NCBI GenBank assembly: GCA_020348925.1
Contig: CP070758.1
Span: 3,056,904-3,105,925 of the forward strand
Direction: 5' to 3'
DNA: 49,022 nt
From: Gemmatimonadota bacterium
GTDB taxonomy: Bacteria; JBHIER01; G020348925
Under the pieces are notes generated by a model. It did no database searches, was not told the DNA's origin, and worked only from the letters and a program-made list of their open reading frames with translations. A program made the translations under genes and the position numbers. This document shows, piece after piece, positions 1-9,400 of this stretch (positions within the stretch are counted from its first letter, which is position 1; each line of letters opens with the position of its first letter).

Positions 1-119
1 CGAAGTGAAGAGAGATGAGGTGATTATGAGGAACGGACTCTAAGTTGTGAGACAGATTCCTTTCAGTTTCTTATACCTGCTTTCGATTCTCATGCCATCT
101 GGTGCCCTCAACCGCCTTC
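1..119. other. intergenic/edge sequence
   Basis: Short stretch downstream of the leftmost minus-strand gene. I see no open frame, clear terminator hairpin or RNA gene in it. Confidence 0.4.
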
Positions 120-1667
120 TCATTCATTGATCCCCATCTTCTTGAGCATCTTGCTCAGTCCTAGGCGGCTGATGCCAAGCTTTTCAGCGGCTTTGGTTTT
201 GTTTCCGTTGGATTTTTCCAACGCCTTCAGGACCATACGTCGTTTGACCTGATTCAAAGCGTCATTCAGGGTTCCTGTTTCCCCCGGAATGATGGCGTCG
301 TGCATTTCAAGAAATTGTCCGGGTAAGTGTTCGGGTCTGATCATCTCATCTTCCTCTGCAGCCAGAGCCACCGCCCTCTCCACGACGTTTTCAAGTTCTC
401 GGACATTCCCGGGCCAGTTGTACCCTTCCAGCAGATTCATGGCCTCCGAAGTAAAACGGCTGGTCTGTTTCCCGGACGTTTGTCGAAAATGTGTCAGGAA
501 GTGATAAGCCAACATGGAAATATCCTCTTTTCGGTGACGCAGAGGGGGCATTTCAACAGCAACCACGTTCAGACGGTAGTAAAGGTCCTCGCGAAATTTC
601 TGTTCCTGAACAAGATTGAGTAGGTCGGAGCTGCTGGCCGAAATAATTCGTACGTCAACCTTCGTGGTGGTTGTCGCCCCTACCGGTCGGATCTCCTTCT
701 CCTGAAAGGCCCTGAGCAGTTTGCCCTGGACAGGCAAGGCCATGTTTGAAATCTCGTCCAAAAAGAGTGTTCCCCCGTTGGCCTCCTCGAACAGACCGAT
801 CTTGTCTTTGACGGCGCCGGTGAAGGCCCCTTTGATATAACCGAAGAGTTCACTTTCCAGCAGATTTTCCGGAAGCGCCCCGCAGTCCACGGCCACGAAT
901 CGTTTGTCCTTTCGCGGGCCGTTGTAGTGGATAGCCTTGGCCACTAACTCCTTGCCGGTGCCGCTTTGCCCATAGATGATGATATTTGCTTCACTTGAGA
1001 CGATCCGTTCCAAGAGGGTATAGACCTTCTGCATCGGTCCGCTTTGACCGATGAGCTCTCCGAACTGGTAGCGCTTCTCCACCTCTTTTTTTAAATGGAC
1101 ATTTTCCTGTGACAATTTCTGACATAAACGGGCGTTCTCCAGTACTTGTGCCGACTGTGAAGAAAGGATAGATACGAGCCTGACATCCTCTGGCGAAAAA
1201 GTTTTTTCCTGCTTGTGGCTCAAATTAATAGCTCCGATAACCTTATCTTTTGCCACAAGCGGTACACTGAGGGCCGCTTTGACAGGAAATTCCTTGCCTT
1301 TGAATCCCGGGAATCTCTGATCGTCGGTCAGTTTGTCGATGACGAGCGGTTCTTTATTGTGGACAATCCAGCCTGTAAGCTGTGAATCGATCATGTGGGC
1401 GAGGGAGTGATCTTTGGGAGGAATTCCTCTGAGAAGCGTCGTCATGCCCCCGGGGGTCTGGTCATCGACAACAAAAATAGAACCTTGCTCCGCCCCGGTC
1501 AGAGAGATGGCTTCCTCCGCAATAATTTTCAAAATTTTGTTAACATCTCCTGTGGAGGCAATTGCTCGCGAGACCCGGTTCAGGGCTTCAAGCTCCTTGA
1601 CCCTACGATTCAGGCGATCGAATTCTTTCTTCACGTCATGGTTTTCACGGATGTTCGTCTTGCGCAT
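120..1667 (-). CDS. sigma54-dependent transcriptional activator, GAF-AAA+-Fis architecture
   Basis: Bacterial enhancer-binding protein that would remodel sigma54-RNA polymerase using ATP. With the ATG at 1667 it is 515 aa: N-terminal coiled coil (about 10-30), GAF sensor domain (about 35-180), a second short coiled coil, then the AAA+ domain with Walker A GQSGTGKE (233-240), an intact GAFTGA loop (280-285) that contacts sigma54, and Walker B LFLDE (301-305). A Fis-type helix-turn-helix ends the protein (about 470-515). The frame is open 38 codons further upstream into the kinase gene, but that extension is low-complexity and unlike the family; the start at 1667 directly precedes the coiled coil, with a weak GGGGG-type ribosome site. 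It lies 73 bp downstream of the kinase gene on the same strand and is probably co-transcribed. The GAF ligand is unknown and no response-regulator receiver domain is present, so the input could be a small molecule or the kinase. Confidence 0.9.
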   Translation of the reverse strand: MRKTNIRENHDVKKEFDRLNRRVKELEALNRVSRAIASTGDVNKILKIIAEEAISLTGAEQGSIFVVDDQTPGGMTTLLRGIPPKDHSLAHMIDSQLTGWIVHNKEPLVIDKLTDDQRFPGFKGKEFPVKAALSVPLVAKDKVIGAINLSHKQEKTFSPEDVRLVSILSSQSAQVLENARLCQKLSQENVHLKKEVEKRYQFGELIGQSGPMQKVYTLLERIVSSEANIIIYGQSGTGKELVAKAIHYNGPRKDKRFVAVDCGALPENLLESELFGYIKGAFTGAVKDKIGLFEEANGGTLFLDEISNMALPVQGKLLRAFQEKEIRPVGATTTTKVDVRIISASSSDLLNLVQEQKFREDLYYRLNVVAVEMPPLRHRKEDISMLAYHFLTHFRQTSGKQTSRFTSEAMNLLEGYNWPGNVRELENVVERAVALAAEEDEMIRPEHLPGQFLEMHDAIIPGETGTLNDALNQVKRRMVLKALEKSNGNKTKAAEKLGISRLGLSKMLKKMGINE

Positions 1668-1740
1668 TTTGTGCCCCCGCTTTTCATCGTAATTTCTATG
1701 GCGTAGTGAGCCGTTGCAACCCTCCAAGTTACGATCACTT

Positions 1741-4737
1741 TCACCGTTCTCCTGACAAGTTCGCCAATCGTTCCTTGGCATCGATCAATTCCGGGAGATC
1801 CTCGTCCGCATCCTTCCAGATTTCAAGGAACGTCATGTACTGATCGATGGCCTTGTTGAACCAGCCTTTTGCTTCGTACAATTGAGCCAGCCTGTAGTGG
1901 TATTTGGGATGAATGAGAAATTGCTCTTTACTCTTTGGATGAAACGTAATCAATCGTTCGTATTCGGTGATGGCCTTGTCCAACTCTCCTTGTTGTCGAT
2001 AAGCACGTGCCAGTATGTCCCTGAGGAAGGGTGCGTTATAGGGTATTAGATATCGGCTGAGCATATCAGGTGTTTCCCAAGGAGGTACCTTCTCCCACAC
2101 GGCGACGGCTTTATCGAGGGAGTCTTCCGCAAGCAAGATCTCTCCTTTTAAGACGTTGTAATAGAATGTTATCCAATCCTTATGCGATGGATCTATTTCA
2201 GGAAGAAGAGATTTCATCTCAGCCAATCTGGACTTTGCAGAATCGGTCTGTCCATCCTTCAAGTCCACCAGCCCAAGGTAGAAGCTAAACTCTACCGTAT
2301 AAAATGGTGCGGATGGTGATGCTGTGTATGGAAGGGGGTGCTCTACCATAAAATCATACCAGAGGCTGAAATGTCTTCGGCCAAGTTCAAGCTCTCCATG
2401 ATCATAATAAATCCACCCCTTCATCCAGTCCGCAACAACTTTCCTCCACTCATTCCCTACCGCTTGTGCCAGGTCAGAGGCCTCATCAAGCGTGGAGAGG
2501 GATCTCTCAAGGTTACCGAACCAGTAGTAGTAAAGCCCTTTCCACCAACACCCTTCGGCCCTTATGCCGGGGGATGGGGCAACATTAATGTACTGGTCAA
2601 TCCAGTTCATGGCCTCGGAGTAGTTTCCCTTGAGAGCACAGATGTATCCTATCTTCCAATAAGAACGAAAAAAATCAGGTTTTACCTCCAAGGCTTCTTT
2701 GTATTTCGCTATCGCTTCTTCAGGCCTTCCCATTTGAAGCAATATGTCAGCCATTGAATCGAACGGATTGGCGTCCCCAGGGGAGATCGATGCATACCTT
2801 TCGAAATATTCGATAGCCTTTTCGAAATTCCCCATGTCAGCATATGCGAAAGCAAGTTGATTAAGGGCAAATCCATATTTGGGATCGAGCTCCAGCGCTC
2901 TGGTGTACTTTTCTATGGCTTCATAGAACAAGTTTTTGCTGTGGTAATATAAAGCCAAATTGAAGTAAACTCGTTTCTCTCTGGGGTATTTCTCGGCCAT
3001 CTGTTGGAAGATACGTAATCCTGTCTCCGGATTGCTCTCCATTGTCCATGCATATGTTGCTTCTATATAAAGTTTCTCTTTGTCCGTTGCTCTCTGTGAA
3101 TAGGTCTTCGCTTTCTCAAAGGCCTCGTTTCTCGCTTTCACGTCCCCCAACATGCCATAAGTCCAGGCAAGGTGCAGGTAGGCCACAGCAAAGGACGGAT
3201 CGAGTTGGACAGCTTTTTCAAGGAATTGGCGGGCTTCAGCATAGTAGAGTTTTTCCAAATCTTCTCTCCCTCTCAGAAAATAATTATACGCATCCAATGA
3301 GGTCGTCGTGACTTCCCGAATCGGCCGTTGCGTTTCTACTATCCGGTGGTCTGATATGCCCACACCGCGAGATATCTCACTGCTCAACTCGTCAATCTGG
3401 CTTCTCAGTATGCTGGCCTCTCCTTTCCCCTTCGTGCTGGCACTCTTCAGAAGTCTCTTCGTTTCGACATCCAAAACTTTCACATCAGTCGCAAACATAT
3501 CCCCTGCTTTGACGAAACTGCCCAGGACAATGGCATCCACACCATCCATGCGACAGAGCTCGATGCCCAGATCCCTGTCAATGATCTCCATATCCTCCTT
3601 TCCCATTTTCTTGAGAAGATCACGCATCCGTTCCCAGGTGCTTACCTGTAAATATGGCGACTGCTCAAGGCTCGTAATTAAGAGGTTTGGAATTGCTTTT
3701 CGCAGATGGTCGTATGCTTGATCTCCGGTCTGATTCTCGAAGCTTATTACTGCAATGGATGTCGGCTCTGCCACAGACCTCTGTTGAAAAAGAAGAGATC
3801 TGAGTATAAAAAATCCTGGAAAAAGTAAGAAGACTATTATTACTGTTATTGAGATTTTCGTGAGTTGCCTCTTTCTTATTTCTTGTTCAGCAAGAGTTCG
3901 GGAGCGAACCTCACCAGGGATTAATAGCTCATTCCTGAGAACATTCAGATCCTTGTGAAGCTCATCCGCACTCTGGTACCGTTTCTCCTTGTCCTTCCTC
4001 AAAGCTTTTGATGTAATCTGTTCTAATCCGTGAGGTACGTGCGGAGCAACTTTATGAACCGGCTCGGGCTTTTGATGGACAACGGAATAGAGAACAGCCA
4101 AATCATTGTCCCCGGTAAAAGGGAGTCGGCCGGTGAGCATTTCATACAATACAGTACCAAGGGAAAAAATGTCCGAGCGGTGATCGGCTTCCTCACAACG
4201 AGCCTGTTCCGGGGACATATAGGCCGGTGTACCCATGATTGTTCCCTCTCTGGTCACCAGGCTGCTGTCTTTGAATTTGGCCAGGCCGAAGTCGGTGATT
4301 TTCACCTGGCCTGTTTTCGTGATCATGATGTTCGAGGATTTTATATCCCGGTGAATGATTCCTTTTGAATGGGCGGCGGCAAGGCCTTCGGTTATCTGGA
4401 TAGCGAGATTCAGAGTCTCTTCTGTTGGTAGCGGACCGCCCTGGGTCTTTTCTTTCAGGCTGTGCCCTTCGATATAGGCCATAACGATGAACCACTCACC
4501 GTCGTCCTCTTCGATTTCGTAAATAGTGGCGATGTTGGGATGATCGAGGGCAGAAGCCGCCTGGGCCTCGTGGAAGAAACGATTCTTGATCTCCGTATCC
4601 TTTGTGAGCTGGGCTGGTAGAAACTTGAGGGCGACGATTCGATGCAATCTCTTATCTTCGGCTTTGTAGACAACTCCCATGCCGCCTTCGCCAATTTTCT
4701 CCAGGATGTGGTAGTGAGATATCGTCTTGCCGATCAT
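1741..4737 (-). CDS. membrane Ser/Thr protein kinase with TolB-like domain and TPR repeats
   Basis: A 998-aa Hanks-type kinase. The catalytic domain (about 9-270) has the glycine loop GEGGMG (16-21), ATP lysine K38, catalytic loop HRDIKSSN with D131, DFG at 149-151 and the activation segment GTPAYMSPEQ; all key residues are present, so it should be active. One transmembrane helix follows (about 294-312). Next is a TolB/FlgO-like domain (about 324-450, starting IAVISFENQTGD) and then a long array of tetratricopeptide repeats (about 480-990), so the kinase is cytoplasmic and the repeats probably lie outside the membrane. The ATG at 4737 is preceded by GAGGA at good spacing. The architecture is common in KSB1, Zixibacteria, Acidobacteria and relatives. 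The kinase gene precedes the sigma54 activator, which suggests one signalling unit; substrates are unknown. Confidence 0.92.
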   Translation of the reverse strand: MIGKTISHYHILEKIGEGGMGVVYKAEDKRLHRIVALKFLPAQLTKDTEIKNRFFHEAQAASALDHPNIATIYEIEEDDGEWFIVMAYIEGHSLKEKTQGGPLPTEETLNLAIQITEGLAAAHSKGIIHRDIKSSNIMITKTGQVKITDFGLAKFKDSSLVTREGTIMGTPAYMSPEQARCEEADHRSDIFSLGTVLYEMLTGRLPFTGDNDLAVLYSVVHQKPEPVHKVAPHVPHGLEQITSKALRKDKEKRYQSADELHKDLNVLRNELLIPGEVRSRTLAEQEIRKRQLTKISITVIIVFLLFPGFFILRSLLFQQRSVAEPTSIAVISFENQTGDQAYDHLRKAIPNLLITSLEQSPYLQVSTWERMRDLLKKMGKEDMEIIDRDLGIELCRMDGVDAIVLGSFVKAGDMFATDVKVLDVETKRLLKSASTKGKGEASILRSQIDELSSEISRGVGISDHRIVETQRPIREVTTTSLDAYNYFLRGREDLEKLYYAEARQFLEKAVQLDPSFAVAYLHLAWTYGMLGDVKARNEAFEKAKTYSQRATDKEKLYIEATYAWTMESNPETGLRIFQQMAEKYPREKRVYFNLALYYHSKNLFYEAIEKYTRALELDPKYGFALNQLAFAYADMGNFEKAIEYFERYASISPGDANPFDSMADILLQMGRPEEAIAKYKEALEVKPDFFRSYWKIGYICALKGNYSEAMNWIDQYINVAPSPGIRAEGCWWKGLYYYWFGNLERSLSTLDEASDLAQAVGNEWRKVVADWMKGWIYYDHGELELGRRHFSLWYDFMVEHPLPYTASPSAPFYTVEFSFYLGLVDLKDGQTDSAKSRLAEMKSLLPEIDPSHKDWITFYYNVLKGEILLAEDSLDKAVAVWEKVPPWETPDMLSRYLIPYNAPFLRDILARAYRQQGELDKAITEYERLITFHPKSKEQFLIHPKYHYRLAQLYEAKGWFNKAIDQYMTFLEIWKDADEDLPELIDAKERLANLSGER

Positions 4738-5055
4738 CGAACAATCCTCGTGTGTGATAAATAATATTTGTAAGAATACATAAATTCGATTTCAATTTCA
4801 AGATTTTTTCACGTCAGGAAATGCAAGATTCCAATTTTGTGACGTACATAAAAGATGAAGTATTTTGACGTACGAAAGGAAAGCGGACTTTGGAAGGAAA
4901 AATATTTCACTGAGATGACAAAAAGGTCGACATTTATTATTGCTTATTTTTTAAAATTTTATTATATTTCGAATCTTTTAAACAACCGGCTGGACCGCGC
5001 GTCTATACTTGAAGAGTAAGGGGATCTTATTGTTAACTTCAACCTCTCGGAAACG
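4738..5055. promoter_or_regulatory. divergent AT-rich regulatory region with three TGACGT boxes
   Basis: 318 bp between the leftward kinase operon and the rightward redox operon. On the minus strand TTGAAA (4796-4801) and TATTCT (4773-4778) are 17 bp apart and fit a sigma70-type promoter for the kinase. On the plus strand TTGCTT (4940-4945) and TATATT (4963-4968), also 17 bp apart, are a weaker candidate for the redox operon. Between them the hexamer TGACGT occurs three times: inverted at 4811-4816 (ACGTCA) and direct at 4840-4845 and 4866-4871, the last two extended to TGACGTAC. These could be operator sites for a shared regulator. No RNA gene or small open frame is convincing here. Confidence 0.45.
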
Positions 5056-5532
5056 ATGAACATGGAAACAGAAAAGATCGAGAAGATTTTGGAGGAGAAC
5101 GGCTACGATCGGGCAGGTCTCATTCCGATTCTTCAAGATGTGCAGACAGAGTTCAATTATCTGCCCCAGGAAGCACTTTCATATGTGGCGGAAAAACTGG
5201 AAATCCCGCTTATTGATGTCTACTGTGTGGCTTCATTTTTCAAGTCCTTCAGTTTAAAACCGAGGGGCGAACACCTCGTCACGGTGTGTCTTGGCACAGC
5301 CTGTCATGTCAAAAGAGCATCCTCAGTTCTGGATGAAATCGAGAAGAGACTGGGAATACGGCCTGGGGAGAATACTGAGGATATGCAGTTTACACTTGAG
5401 ACGGTGAACTGCCTCGGGGCGTGCGCCCTGGCTCCTATTGTCGTGGTCGATGGCGATTACTATGGGCAAACAACCACGAAAAAAATCGATTCGATACTGA
5501 AGACATACAAGAGGGGTGACAAGAAGGAGTAG
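5056..5532 (+). CDS. nuoE: NuoE/HydC-family [2Fe-2S] subunit of an NADH-dependent flavin/iron-sulfur complex
   Basis: 158 aa, the usual length for the thioredoxin-fold 24-kDa subunit family (NuoE, HydC, HndA). An N-terminal helical part is followed by the cluster-binding half with CLGTACHVK and CLGACALAP, which supply the four cysteine ligands of one [2Fe-2S] centre. In this family the subunit sits next to the FMN-carrying NuoF/HydB subunit and tunes electron flow from NADH. The first ATG (5056) and the ATG at 5062 are both possible; neither has a strong Shine-Dalgarno sequence. The gene opens the redox operon and is followed after 5 bp by the zinc-ribbon gene. No quinone-linked or membrane Nuo subunits are nearby, so the symbol is a family name and does not mean respiratory complex I. 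Confidence 0.9.
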   Translation: MNMETEKIEKILEENGYDRAGLIPILQDVQTEFNYLPQEALSYVAEKLEIPLIDVYCVASFFKSFSLKPRGEHLVTVCLGTACHVKRASSVLDEIEKRLGIRPGENTEDMQFTLETVNCLGACALAPIVVVDGDYYGQTTTKKIDSILKTYKRGDKKE

Positions 5533-5537
5533 GAACA

Positions 5538-5930
5538 ATGATCCAGGTCAATGTGGAATGCCCCCGCTGTCGCACCAGCCTTATGGATCCCGAACACAAG
5601 ATCGATGATCATGACAGCATTTTCGTCGTCATCGAGTTTCAGAATAAACGAGGGTGGCTGCGTTTGAGCTCGTTGTATGGCAGTTATACCATAGAAAGTG
5701 AATACGAGATCCCGCCCGACACCGTGACCAGATTCTTCTGTCCCCACTGCCAATCCGAGTTGAAGAGCACCAGAACGTGTGAAGCGTGCGGTACACCCAT
5801 GGTCGCGATGCATTTCAAGGACGGCGGCCACGTGCAGATCTGTTCCCGGCGCGGGTGTAGACACCATCTCGTTGAATTCAGGGAATTGGAAACAGAGCTC
5901 AGAGCGTTTTATGATCGTTATTCCAACTAA
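5538..5930 (+). CDS. small zinc-ribbon protein of the redox operon, function unknown
   Basis: 130 aa with four cysteine pairs: CPRC near the N-terminus, CPHC and CEAC in the middle, and CSRRGC followed by HH near the end. The pairs look like two zinc ribbons rather than Fe-S sites. No catalytic motif, signal peptide or membrane segment is seen. The start ATG has an AAGGAG site that overlaps the end of the NuoE-like gene, so translation is probably coupled. Its place between NuoE-like and NuoF-like genes suggests a structural or maturation role in the complex, but this rests only on position. Confidence 0.75.
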   Translation: MIQVNVECPRCRTSLMDPEHKIDDHDSIFVVIEFQNKRGWLRLSSLYGSYTIESEYEIPPDTVTRFFCPHCQSELKSTRTCEACGTPMVAMHFKDGGHVQICSRRGCRHHLVEFRELETELRAFYDRYSN

Positions 5931-5969
5931 TAAAAGCACGGTTAACTTAATGAAGGGATGGAGGGGAAC

Positions 5970-6353
5970 ATGCCAAAACTGAAGTTAGAGGATTTGAAAA
6001 AGATCAGGGAAAAGGTCAAACAAACCACTGTTCTGCGCGAAGGTGGGGGAAGGGCCAAGGTGACGGTTCACATGGGTACATGCGGCATAGCTGCTGGAGC
6101 GCGAGACATTATGGATACTCTGCTGAAAGAAATCGAGGCTCAAGATGTGAAAGACGTTATCGTGACCGCTTCCGGATGCGCAGGGCTGTGCAGTCGGGAA
6201 CCCATGGCTACCGTGGAGGTGCTGGGAAAACCGCCCGTGAAATATGTCGATTTGACACGGGAAAAGATCACCCGAATCTTCAACGAACATGTTTTGAACG
6301 GCAATGTCGTGACTGAGTTTGCGCTTGCCGTCGGCAGTGAGCGGACTGTGTAG
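5970..6353 (+). CDS. (2Fe-2S) thioredoxin-like ferredoxin domain protein
   Basis: About 127 aa from the ATG at 5970, chosen because GGAGGGG lies 5 nt upstream; the in-frame ATG at 5958 overlaps that site and is unlikely. The protein has an N-terminal helix (LKLEDLKKIREKV), then a thioredoxin-like [2Fe-2S] fold with cysteines in HMGTCGIAAGA and in GCAGLCSREP. This is the family found free-standing or as the N-terminal domain of HydB/HndB subunits of NAD(P)-linked bifurcating enzymes. It probably carries electrons beside the NuoF::GltD protein, whose own N-terminus has a related domain. A decayed copy of its C-terminal coding end lies downstream at 6429-6464. Confidence 0.88.
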   Translation: MPKLKLEDLKKIREKVKQTTVLREGGGRAKVTVHMGTCGIAAGARDIMDTLLKEIEAQDVKDVIVTASGCAGLCSREPMATVEVLGKPPVKYVDLTREKITRIFNEHVLNGNVVTEFALAVGSERTV

Positions 6354-6428
6354 CGTGTGCGTATGATATCCACGGTGAACAGACTTTTGAAAAGTGCGTA
6401 TTTGGAGAAGTAGAATTATTGCCGATAG

Positions 6429-6464
6429 TTCACCCTTGCAGTGGGAAGTGAACGGACTGTATAA
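6429..6464 (+). pseudogene. remnant of a second copy of the 3-prime end of the [2Fe-2S] gene
   Basis: Codons 6429-6464 read F-T-L-A-V-G-S-E-R-T-V-stop. The real C-terminus of the preceding gene (6318-6353) reads F-A-L-A-V-G-S-E-R-T-V-stop. Most of the base differences fall at third codon positions, which is the pattern of a copy that diverged under coding selection before it was broken. Immediately upstream the frame is closed by TAG (6426-6428) and I could not trace the similarity further. The rest of the 141-bp gap (6354-6494) holds only the ribosome site of the next gene. Confidence 0.6.
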
Positions 6465-6494
6465 AGGTAATCGGTCTTATCAAGGGAGATTGAA

Positions 6495-9400
6495 TTGAAA
6501 GCCTATCGAACACATTTACTGGTTTGTGCAGGAACGGGCTGCGTCTCGAATCATTCGTTTGATATTAAAGCCGCTCTGGAACAAGAGATCAAAAAGCAAA
6601 AGCTTGAAAACGAGATAGTGGTGATAACGACAGGATGCAACGGATTCTGCGAACGGGGACCGATTGTCTTTGTCCAGCAAGAAGGAATCTATTATCAGAT
6701 GTTGAAGCTTGAGGACATACCCTTTTTAGTCGAGGAGCATTTTGTTAAACATCGACCTGTTGAAAAGCTCATGTACATTCCACCTGATGAGGAAAAACTC
6801 ATTCCGACAATGAGTGAGATCGATTTCTTCAAACATCAGCGGTTGATCGTGCTGAAAAACAGAGGACGCATCGATCCTGAAAGCATTGATGAGTACATCG
6901 CCTTCGGTGGATACGAATCCTTGGCCAAGGCGTTGCTGCTTCTGACGCCGGAAGAGATCATTGATGAGATAAAAACATCCGGCCTGCGGGGTAGGGGAGG
7001 TGGGGGGTTTCCTACCGGTATCAAATGGGAATTAACCCGGAAGGCACCGGGAAACATTAAGTACATAATTTGCAATGCAGACGAAGGCGATCCCGGAGCT
7101 TTTATGGATCGAAGTATTCTCGAAGCCGATCCTCACGCCGTCCTGGAAGGCATGGCCATTGGTGCTTATGCCATCGGTGCAACAAAGGGGTTTGTGTATG
7201 TCCGGAATGAATATCCCCTGGCCGTCGATCGAATTAAACTGGCCATTCGGCAGGCCGAGGACTACGGCCTTCTCGGAGAGCGAATCTTCGATACGGATTT
7301 TAGTTTCAAAGTGAATGTGGTCCGGGGTGCCGGAGCCTTTGTGTGCGGCGAGGAGACGGCCCTCATGGCTTCTGTAGAAGGGAAAATCGGTCGGCCGAGA
7401 CAACGCCCCCCCTTTCCCGCTCAAAAAGGTCTGTGGGGAAAGCCGACGAATATCAATAATGTTGAGACCTGGGCCAATGTTCCGGTTATTATCGACCGGA
7501 GCGGAACATGGTTCTCGGAAATAGGCACTGAAAACAGTAAAGGTACCAAGATATTCTCGTTGGTGGGCAAAGTGAATAACACCGGTTTGGTGGAAGTGCC
7601 CATGGGCATTACCCTCCGGCAAATTATTTTCGATATAGGCGGAGGTGTCCAAAAGGAGAAAGCGTTCAAAACAGTACAGATTGGTGGGCCGTCAGGAGGG
7701 TGTATACCCAAAGAGCATCTGGATATGGCCGTCGACTATGATGAGCTCAAGAAGGTGGGGGCCATGATGGGATCAGGTGGTCTTATTGTTATGGACGAGG
7801 ACACCTGTATGGTTGACGTCGCGAAATATTTTACACGTTTTCTGTACGACGAGTCGTGTGGAAAATGTCTGTCCTGCCGCGACGGATTGAAGCGCATGCA
7901 AGAGATTCTGAGGGACATTACGGAGGGCAGGGCAACTGAAGCCGACCTCGGTCTGTTGGAAGATCTCGCTTATGTTGTCAAAGATGCGTCCATGTGCGGA
8001 TTGGGACAGACGGCGGCCAATCCGGTGTTGAGTTCTCTGAGGCATTTCAGAGATGAGTACGAAGCCCACATAAAATACAAAAGATGCCCTGCTGCTGTGT
8101 GTAAAGAGATCATCTCTTCACCGTGTCAACATATCTGTCCCATAGGAACAGAAGCTCCGATTTATATAGCTCTGATAGCCCATGGGAAATATGAAGACGC
8201 TTTGAATATTATATGGAAGGATAATCCTCTTCCCTCTGTCTGTGGGCGGGTATGCCATCACCCGTGTGAATCAAAATGTCGGGCTGGTGAGGGAGGCGAC
8301 CCGATCGCCATACGCACCCTGAAGCGATTCGCAACGGATTATGCCTTAAAAACCGGAATTGAACCCGACATACAACGGCAGCCGAAAAGGGAAGAAAAAG
8401 TGGCCATCGTCGGTTCAGGCCCGGCAGGATTGACGGCCGGCTATTTTCTTGCCTTAAAAGGATATGAAGTTACAATCTTTGAGGCTCTACCGGTGGCGGG
8501 TGGTATGCTTGCAGTGGGCATACCGGAACACAGGTTGCCGAAAGAGATCCTCAAAGCTGATCTTGATCAGATTCAGAAAGCCGGAGTTCGAATTGAAACA
8601 AATGTCGCCTTGGGACGGGACGTCACTTTGGAAGATCTTCACAAACAGGGTTATGCATCCATCTTTCTGGCTACCGGTGCGCATAAGAGTTTCAAGCTGG
8701 GCATTCCCGGTGAGGAGGCCGACGGGGTCTTCCCTTCCATGCGTTTCTTGACGGACATCAATCTTGGGAGAGACGTTGAGGTCGGCAAACGGGTTGGTGT
8801 TATCGGTGGTGGCAACGCCGCCCTCGACGCTGCCAGAGTTGCTCTGAGGCTCGAAGGGTGCGAGGAAGTCTCCATCATCTATAGGAGAACACGAGCCGAA
8901 ATGCCCGCCTATGAAGAAGAGATCGTGAAGGCGATTGAGGAAGGCATCGATATCCAATTTCTCGCTGCTCCGACAAAAGTGCTCACTGAAAACGGTCGGC
9001 TCGTTGGCATAGAATGTGTTCGCATGGAATTGGGGGCAATGGATGAGAGTGGACGACGAAGACCGATCCCCGTTCAGGGGTCTGAATTTTCGTTGCAGCT
9101 CGATACGCTCATTGCTGCTATTGGGGAACAGCCCGATCTTTCCTTCGCAACTGACAAAGAGAGTTTTGATGTATCACCATGGAACACTATCATCGTTGAC
9201 TCCGAGACCTTGGCAACCAATCAAGAGGGTCTTTGGGCCGGAGGCGATGTGGTTACGGGTCCTGGTACGGTCGTTGAAGCTATCGCTGTGGGCAAGCGGG
9301 CGGCCGATTCCATTGACACATATTTACGGGGGGAACAATTCATACGAACATACACCGTGACGAGACCCTCAGTTTCTGTCACACCTGTTGAACTGACGGA

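Noticed and set aside
4980-5055. A sigma54 (-24/-12) promoter for the redox operon
   Set aside because: GG doublets at 4988 and 4992 do not have GC at the required 10-bp spacing.
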